Shown in pieces: positions 58,891 to 64,000 of a stretch of 64,000 bases of DNA. This stretch comes from Xanthobacter autotrophicus_G (GTDB taxonomy: Bacteria > Pseudomonadota > Alphaproteobacteria > Rhizobiales > Xanthobacteraceae): assembly GCF_043194755.1 (NCBI RefSeq), contig NZ_JBAFVV010000001.1, one strand, 5' to 3'. Position numbers and translations under genes: made by a program. Within the stretch, counting starts at the first letter, position 1. Each line of letters begins with the position of its first letter. Below the pieces are notes generated by a model. The model was not told the DNA's origin. It saw only the letters and a list, made by a program, of their open reading frames with translations, and searched no databases.

Positions 58891-60726
58891 ATGAGCCTTC
58901 AAGACTCCTCGACCGCGCCCGCCGCCCTGGGCCGGTCCTCCCTTCTCGCCCGGATCACCGATCCGCGGGTCTACTGCTCGCTGATCGCGCTTTCGCTGCT
59001 GCTGATCATTCCGGCCTGGTCCGGCTCCACCTTCATGGTGCACGTGTTCGTCACCATCTGCGTGTTCGGCGCGCTCGCCACCGCCTGGAACATCCTCGGC
59101 GGCTACGCCGGGCAGCTTTCCCTCGGCCACACCGTGTTCTACGGCCTCGGCGGTTACACGGCGGCGCTGCTGATCCAGCATCTGGGCCTCTCGCCATGGA
59201 TCGGCATGATCGCCGGCGCGGCGCTGGCGGCCCTCGTCAGCCTCGGCATCGGCTACCCCTGCTTCCGCCTGCGCGGGCCGTTCTTCTCACTGGCCACCAT
59301 CGCCTTCCTCGAGGTGGTGCGCCTGCTCACCATCCACTTCAACGGCCTCACGGGCGGCTCGGCCGGCCTCGTGGTGCCGCTGCAGCTCGGCTGGCCGTGG
59401 ATGATCTTCCGCGAGAAGATCAACTATCTCTACATCGCCTTCGGCCTGCTTCTCCTGTCCCTCGCCGTGTCCTACGCCATCCGCAACTCGCGGCTCGGCT
59501 ACTCGCTCACCGCCGTGCGCGAGCGCGACAGTGCAGCCCAGGCGGCCGGCATCAACATCAACGGCGTCAAGCTCTGGGCCATCGCCATCTCGGCGGCGCT
59601 CACCGCGTGCGTCGGCACCTTCCACGCCATGTACATGACGTTCCTGGAGCCGGCGACGCTGTTCTCCCTCGCCACCGCCATCGAGATCGCCATGTTCGCC
59701 CTGATCGGCGGCCTCGGGACGGTGGCGGGGCCCCTGCTCGGCACGGTGCTGGTGGTGCCCCTCGCGGAGCTTGCCCGCGGCTGGCTCGGCGCCTCGGCCA
59801 ACGGCCTGCACGGCTTCGTCTACGGCACGGTGCTGGTGGTCATCACCCTGACCCTGCCCGGCGGCCTGGTCGGCACCTTCGGGCCGCGCGTGGTCCGCCT
59901 CATCGACAAGCTGCCCGGCGGTGGGCGCAAGCGTGCCGAGGTTGCCGCCCCCGCCCCGAAGGCCATCACCGGAACCCCAGGCGAGCCAGTGCTGAAGGCG
60001 CAGAACCTGGTGAAGCGCTTCGGCGGCCTCACCGCCACCGACAACGTCTCCCTCACCCTGAAGCGCGGCGAGATCCTGGGCGTGATCGGCCCCAACGGAG
60101 CCGGCAAGACCACGGTCTTCGCGCAGCTCTCCGGCTTCCTTCAGCCCAATTCCGGCACGGTGGAAATCCTCGGCCCGGACGGCAAATGGCACCAGCCGAA
60201 GACGCCGGACGCCTTCGCGCGGCTCGGCATCGGCCGCACCTTCCAGATCGTGCAGCCCTTCGGCAAGCTCTCCGTGCTGGAGAACATCATGATCGGCGCC
60301 TTCCTGCGCCATCGCTCGGTGGACGACGCCCGCGCCGTGGCTCTGCGGGTCACCAAGCTGGTCGGCCTCGACGACGTGAAGGACGTGGAGGCGGGCACGC
60401 TGCCCATCGGCGGCCTGAAGCGGCTGGAGGTGGCGCGCACGCTCGCCACCGAGCCCGCCATCCTGCTGCTCGACGAGGTGATGGCCGGCCAGAGCCAGGC
60501 GGACACGGTGAAGATGGTGGAGCTCATCCGCACCATCCGCGACACCGGTGTCACCGTCATCGCCATCGAGCACAACATGCAGGCCATCATGAGCCTGTCG
60601 GACCGGATCGTGGTGATCGATTCCGGCAAGGTGATCGCCGAAGGCCAGCCGGAACATGTAGTGCGCGAGCGCCGTGTGATCGAGGCCTATCTCGGAGAGG
60701 ATTTCGTCCATGCTCAAGGTCTCTGA
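58891..60726 (+). CDS. Fused ABC permease and ATPase (LivM-LivG)
   Basis: A 611-aa fusion. Residues 1-345 form the LivM permease (LATAWNILGGYAGQLSLGHT, YPCFRLRGPFFSLATIAF, RERDSAAQAAGININGVKLW). Residues 360-611 are the LivG ATPase, with Walker A GVIGPNGAGKTTVFAQL near 400, the Q-loop region RTFQIVQPF, Walker B AILLLDEVMAG near 525 and the switch His in VIAIEHNM. The signature loop reads LPIGGLKRLEV instead of the usual LSYGxQ. LivF starts inside its last codons (17-nt overlap). Confidence 0.93.
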   Translation: MSLQDSSTAPAALGRSSLLARITDPRVYCSLIALSLLLIIPAWSGSTFMVHVFVTICVFGALATAWNILGGYAGQLSLGHTVFYGLGGYTAALLIQHLGLSPWIGMIAGAALAALVSLGIGYPCFRLRGPFFSLATIAFLEVVRLLTIHFNGLTGGSAGLVVPLQLGWPWMIFREKINYLYIAFGLLLLSLAVSYAIRNSRLGYSLTAVRERDSAAQAAGININGVKLWAIAISAALTACVGTFHAMYMTFLEPATLFSLATAIEIAMFALIGGLGTVAGPLLGTVLVVPLAELARGWLGASANGLHGFVYGTVLVVITLTLPGGLVGTFGPRVVRLIDKLPGGGRKRAEVAAPAPKAITGTPGEPVLKAQNLVKRFGGLTATDNVSLTLKRGEILGVIGPNGAGKTTVFAQLSGFLQPNSGTVEILGPDGKWHQPKTPDAFARLGIGRTFQIVQPFGKLSVLENIMIGAFLRHRSVDDARAVALRVTKLVGLDDVKDVEAGTLPIGGLKRLEVARTLATEPAILLLDEVMAGQSQADTVKMVELIRTIRDTGVTVIAIEHNMQAIMSLSDRIVVIDSGKVIAEGQPEHVVRERRVIEAYLGEDFVHAQGL

Positions 60727-61414
60727 CGTCACCGCCGGCTACGGCCGCACCGTCATCCTGCAGGACATCTCGCTCCGCGTGGGCCGGGGCGAGGTGGTCA
60801 CCATCATCGGCTCCAACGGCGCCGGCAAGACGACGCTGCTGCGGGCCATCTCCGGCCTGGTGAAGCCGACCAAAGGCACCATCGAGTTCGACGGCCAGCG
60901 CATCGACCGCATGAGCCCGGACCAGATCGTCGGCTCCGGCCTGATCATGGTGCCGGAGGCGCGCCAGCTCTTCCCAGTGATGACCGTGCGCGACAACGTG
61001 CTGATGGGCGGCTACCACCCCAAGGTCCGCGCCGGCATGGCGGAGCGCTTCGAGGAGGTGCTGGACATCTTCCCCCGCGTGCGGGAGCGGCTGAACCAGC
61101 TCGCGGGCTCGCTGTCCGGCGGCGAGCAGCAGATGGTGGCCATCGCCCGCGGACTGATGGCGAAGCCGAAGCTCCTCATGCTGGACGAGCCGTCGCTGGG
61201 CCTCGCACCCATCATCGTAGGGCAGATGTTCGACGTCATCGACCGCATCTGCAAGAGCGGCACCACCGTGCTGCTGGTGGAGCAGAAAGCGTTCCACGCG
61301 CTGAAGATCGCCGATCGGGCCTATGTGATCGAGAACGGCCAGATCGCGCTCGAGAACACCGGCGCGGGCCTGCTCGCGGACCCGCACATCAAGACCGCCT
61401 ATCTCGGCATCTGA
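60710..61414 (+). CDS. livF: Branched-chain-type ABC transporter ATPase LivF
   Basis: A 234-aa ATPase: Walker A IIGSNGAGKTTLLRAI, VPEARQLFPVMTVRDNVLMG, signature LSGGEQQMVAIARGLM, Walker B LLMLDEPSLGLAP, and the switch His replaced by Gln in VLLVEQKAF. The last is normal in LivF. Completes the transporter with the fused LivM-LivG, LivH and the binding protein. Confidence 0.95.
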   Translation: MLKVSDVTAGYGRTVILQDISLRVGRGEVVTIIGSNGAGKTTLLRAISGLVKPTKGTIEFDGQRIDRMSPDQIVGSGLIMVPEARQLFPVMTVRDNVLMGGYHPKVRAGMAERFEEVLDIFPRVRERLNQLAGSLSGGEQQMVAIARGLMAKPKLLMLDEPSLGLAPIIVGQMFDVIDRICKSGTTVLLVEQKAFHALKIADRAYVIENGQIALENTGAGLLADPHIKTAYLGI

Positions 61415-61431
61415 GCCCCGGAGCCGCCCCA

Positions 61432-62274
61432 ATGAACGCGACGCACGCCCCGCTTTCCCTGCGCGAGATCACCGGCCACACGAAGGTGTACGGCATCCTT
61501 GCGGACCCCATCCACCACGTGAAGACCCCGCAGATGCTCAACGCGCTGATGACGCGCGAGGGGCGGGACGGGGTGATGGTGCCCTTCCACGTCTCCCCCG
61601 AGGAGCTCCCCGCGCTGGTGAAAGGCCTGAAGGCCGTGAAGAGCCTTGGCGGCTTCGTGGTCACAGTCCCGCACAAGACCGCCATCGTCGACCTCCTCGA
61701 CGAGGTGTCCGACAGCGCCCGGCGCATCGGCGCCTCCAACGTGGTCCGGCGCGAGGCGGACGGCCGGCTCGTGGGCGACATGCTGGACGGCAAGGGCTTC
61801 GTGGGTGGCCTCATTGCCGCGGGGATCGCGCCACAGGGCAAGAGCGTCTATCTGGCCGGCGCGGGCGGGGCGGCGAACGCCATCGCCTTCGCCTTCGTGG
61901 AGGCCGGCGTCTCCCGCCTCACCATCGCCAACCGCACCCGCGCCAAGGCCGAGGACCTCGCCGCGCGCCTCGCCGACGCCTTTCCGGACGCACCGGTGGA
62001 GATCGGCACCAGCGATCCCTCCGGCCACGACATCGTGGTGAACGGCACATCCCTCGGCCTGAAGGACGGCGATCCGCTGCCCCTTGATGCCACGCGCCTT
62101 TCGCCGGAACAGGTCGTCGCCGAGGTGATCATGCAGCCGGAGGAGACGGCCATCCTCGCCGCCGCGAAGGCGAAGGGCTGCCGCACCCACCCCGGCAAGC
62201 CCATGCTCGCCTGCCAGCTGGAACTCATGGCCGACTTCCTCGGCATGCGTGCCCTGCCGGGAGCGGCCCGATGA
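61432..62274 (+). CDS. Shikimate/quinate dehydrogenase family protein
   Basis: A 280-aa AroE-like enzyme: YGILADPIHHVKTPQMLNAL (SxS region altered), VTVPHKTAIVDLLDEV with the catalytic Lys, NVVRREADGRLVGDMLDGKG, nucleotide motif AGAGGAANAIAFAFVEAG and NGTSLGLKDGDPLP. In a catabolic operon with a carboxylate transporter it more likely acts on quinate, shikimate or a similar hydroxyacid than in aromatic amino-acid synthesis. Overlaps the next SDR gene by 4 nt. Confidence 0.85.
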   Translation: MNATHAPLSLREITGHTKVYGILADPIHHVKTPQMLNALMTREGRDGVMVPFHVSPEELPALVKGLKAVKSLGGFVVTVPHKTAIVDLLDEVSDSARRIGASNVVRREADGRLVGDMLDGKGFVGGLIAAGIAPQGKSVYLAGAGGAANAIAFAFVEAGVSRLTIANRTRAKAEDLAARLADAFPDAPVEIGTSDPSGHDIVVNGTSLGLKDGDPLPLDATRLSPEQVVAEVIMQPEETAILAAAKAKGCRTHPGKPMLACQLELMADFLGMRALPGAAR

Positions 62275-63023
62275 GCGGGTCTCTGGAAGGCCGCTGCGCC
62301 CTCATCACTGGTGGCGCGGCCGGGCTCGGCCTGGCCGTGGCGCAGGCTTTCCGGGCCGAGGGCGCCTCCATCGTACTGCTCGACCTCGACCCGGCGGCGG
62401 CCGCCCGCGCCGAGGAGCTCGGCGAGGCCATTGCTGTTAAAGGCTCGGTGACCGCCAAGGCGGACATCGTCGCGGCCTTCGATGCCGCCGAGGCGCGCTT
62501 CGGGCCGGTGGACATCTGCGTCGCCAATGCCGGCGTGTCGCAGAACGCCCCCACCCTCTCGCTGAGCGAGGAGGAGTGGAACCGCGTCATTTCCATCAAC
62601 CTCACCGGCGCCTTCCTCACCGCGCAGGAGGCCGGCCGGCGGATGATCGCGCAGGGCGGCGGATCGCTTTTGCTGATGGCCTCCATGTACGGCGTCGTCG
62701 CCGCGCCGGAGCGCATCGGCTACTGCGCCTCCAAGGCCGGCGTCGCCATGATGGCGAAGGCGCTCGCCTGCGAGTGGGCAAGGGACAAGGTGCGGGTGAA
62801 CGCCATCGCCCCCGGCTACGTGCGCACCGCCCTGCTGGAAGACCTCGCGGCCCGCGGCCGGCTCGATCTCGACCGGCTCAAGGAACGCACCCCCATGGGC
62901 CGGCTCGTCGAGGCGGACGAGGTCGCGCGGATGGCGGTTTTCCTCGCTTCCGATGCGGCAAGCGCCGTGACCGGACAGGTGCTGGGCGTGGACGGCGGGT
63001 GGTCGGCCTACGGCTATGTGTGA
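62271..63023 (+). CDS. SDR family oxidoreductase
   Basis: A 250-aa SDR: ALITGGAAGLGLAVAQAFRA, VANAGVSQ, YCASKAGVAMMAKALACEWA and GQVLGVDGGWSAYGYV. The ATG overlaps the stop of the shikimate dehydrogenase-like gene (ATGA), so the two are co-translated and probably catalyse consecutive oxidations in one pathway. Confidence 0.92.
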   Translation: MSGSLEGRCALITGGAAGLGLAVAQAFRAEGASIVLLDLDPAAAARAEELGEAIAVKGSVTAKADIVAAFDAAEARFGPVDICVANAGVSQNAPTLSLSEEEWNRVISINLTGAFLTAQEAGRRMIAQGGGSLLLMASMYGVVAAPERIGYCASKAGVAMMAKALACEWARDKVRVNAIAPGYVRTALLEDLAARGRLDLDRLKERTPMGRLVEADEVARMAVFLASDAASAVTGQVLGVDGGWSAYGYV

Positions 63024-63134
63024 GGCACGGAAGCATGCATTCCGTCGGTGGCCTCTCGCCGCCCCGGCAGAGGACAGCGGGCGCGGATCCGTCTAAGGAA
63101 CGCGCACCCAATCCACCGTTTTGAGGCTCATGCC

Positions 63135-64000
63135 ATGAGCACCGATCTGATTGCCCGCCTTTCCGCCATTCTCGGCCCCTCCGGCCTGATCACCGAGGAG
63201 GCCGACATGGCCTCCTATGCCATCGACTGGCGCCGCCTGTTTCCCGGCCGGCCCCTGTGCGTCGCGCGTCCCGCCTCCACCGCGGAGGTGGCGGAAGTGG
63301 TGAAGGCCTGCCGCGCGGCCGGCGCGCGGCTCGTGCCGCAGGGCGGCAACACGGGCCTTGCCGGCGGCGCGGTCCCGGATGCCTCCGGCGGCGAGGTGGT
63401 GCTCTCGCTCACCCGCATGAACAAGGTGCGCGCCATCGATCCGGTGGGCCTCACCCTGGCGGCGGACGCGGGCTGCATCCTGAAGGTGGCGCAGGACGCC
63501 GCCGCCGACGCGGGCCGCCTCCTGCCCATCAGCCTCGCCGCGGAAGGCTCCGCCACCGTGGGCGGCGTGGTCTCCACCAATGCGGGCGGGGTCAACGTCC
63601 TGCGCTACGGCATGGCCCGCGCGCTGGTGCTGGGCCTGGAGGTGGTGCTGGCCGACGGCACGATCGTGGACATGGCCCGCCAGCTCCGCAAGGACAATGC
63701 CGGCTACGACCTGAAGCAGCTCTTCATCGGCACCGAGGGCACCCTCGGCATCGTCACCGGCGTGGTGCTGCGCCTCGTGCCGCGGCCGAAGCACACGGTC
63801 ACCGCCCTGCTCTCGGTCCCGAGCCCGCAGGCGGCGCTGGACCTCCTTGCCCTGGCGCAGGAGGAGCTGGGCGACACCATCTCCGCCTTCGAGCTGATGA
63901 GCGGCTATTCCTTCGACCTGCTGAAGCGGCACCTGAGCCTCACCGCCCCCATCGCCGCAGGCGACTGGTTCGTGCTCATCGAGGCGGGGGCAAGCCTCTC
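63135..64000 (+). CDS. FAD-linked 2-hydroxyacid dehydrogenase/oxidase (GlcD/D2HGDH-like), 3' end cut off
   Basis: The first 288 residues of a VAO/PCMH-type flavoprotein: ARPASTAEVAEVVKACRAAG, LVPQGGNTGLAGGAVPDASG, a PCMH FAD domain with GGVVSTNAGGVNVLRYGMAR, and QLFIGTEGTLGIVTGVVLRL before the C-terminal substrate domain begins. Oxidises D-lactate, D-2-hydroxyglutarate or a similar acid, passing electrons to an acceptor. About 110 bp after the SDR; the gene continues beyond the window. Confidence 0.9.
   Translation, partial: MSTDLIARLSAILGPSGLITEEADMASYAIDWRRLFPGRPLCVARPASTAEVAEVVKACRAAGARLVPQGGNTGLAGGAVPDASGGEVVLSLTRMNKVRAIDPVGLTLAADAGCILKVAQDAAADAGRLLPISLAAEGSATVGGVVSTNAGGVNVLRYGMARALVLGLEVVLADGTIVDMARQLRKDNAGYDLKQLFIGTEGTLGIVTGVVLRLVPRPKHTVTALLSVPSPQAALDLLALAQEELGDTISAFELMSGYSFDLLKRHLSLTAPIAAGDWFVLIEAGASL

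Noticed and set aside
1..64000. CRISPR arrays, rRNA genes, replication origin
   Set aside because: Looked for regularly spaced repeats, rRNA sequence and dnaA-box clusters; none seen.

Overview
The window reads as a high-GC chromosome segment of an alphaproteobacterium, most likely Hyphomicrobiales and perhaps a Xanthobacteraceae-type organism. This placement is inferred from base composition, gene families and the style of the mobile-element debris; no rRNA or other taxonomic marker is present. About 50 genes are supported.

Region 1 (1-7.2 kb) is aromatic catabolism. The tail of a FabG-like reductase is followed by a gentisate operon: gentisate 1,2-dioxygenase, a DinB-type maleylpyruvate isomerase, fumarylpyruvate hydrolase, a GST-type isomerase, 3-hydroxybenzoate 6-hydroxylase, an orphan periplasmic binding protein and a NIPSNAP-like protein. 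Together they would convert 3-hydroxybenzoate to gentisate and then to fumarate and pyruvate. A sigma70-like promoter lies upstream, and a perfect 10-bp inverted repeat covers its spacer and -10 box.

Region 2 (7.2-29.8 kb) is accessory DNA. It holds a type I restriction-modification locus (hsdR, hsdM, hsdS) whose last part is translationally chained to a small B3/EcoRII-N-like protein and an Mrr nuclease. Next to it is a crushed integrative element: an integrase N-terminus, an AlpA C-terminus, a primase zinc-finger/terminase small-subunit chimera and an IS3 transposase scrap. Then come a methyltransferase/Rrf2 pair, a TetR/RidA pair with repeated operators, an XRE regulator/reductase pair, a one-heme secreted protein, a predicted ImmA-PIN toxin-antitoxin pair, a truncated IS1182-like element that cuts a membrane-protein gene, and orphan genes.

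Region 3 (29.8-47.4 kb), mostly on the minus strand, is a metabolic island. It has a LysR regulator, a 2-oxoacid dehydrogenase E2, a class III CoA-transferase and a short OGDH-type E1 without E3. Next is a complete deazaflavin F420 module: FO synthase fbiC, cofC/fbiD, cofD, cofE, F420:NADP oxidoreductase, an F420-type luciferase-like oxidoreductase and a cupin, with several 4-nt stop/start overlaps. A TRAP transporter (DctP and fused DctQM) and an SDR run divergently.

Region 4 (47.4-53 kb) contains a broken tyrosine integrase beside a tRNA-Ser(GGA), a 670-bp stretch without a gene, dapD, prfC, a small secreted protein, and an intergenic zone rich in GC hairpins.

Region 5 (53-64 kb) is a transport and dehydrogenase cluster. 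A FadR-type regulator, two SDRs and a quinone oxidoreductase face a branched-chain/HAAT-type ABC transporter (binding protein, LivH, fused LivM-LivG, LivF). A shikimate dehydrogenase-like enzyme, another SDR and the start of an FAD-linked 2-hydroxyacid dehydrogenase follow. The divergent region carries a FadR-like TTGTCAGGCAA palindrome overlapping a -35 box.
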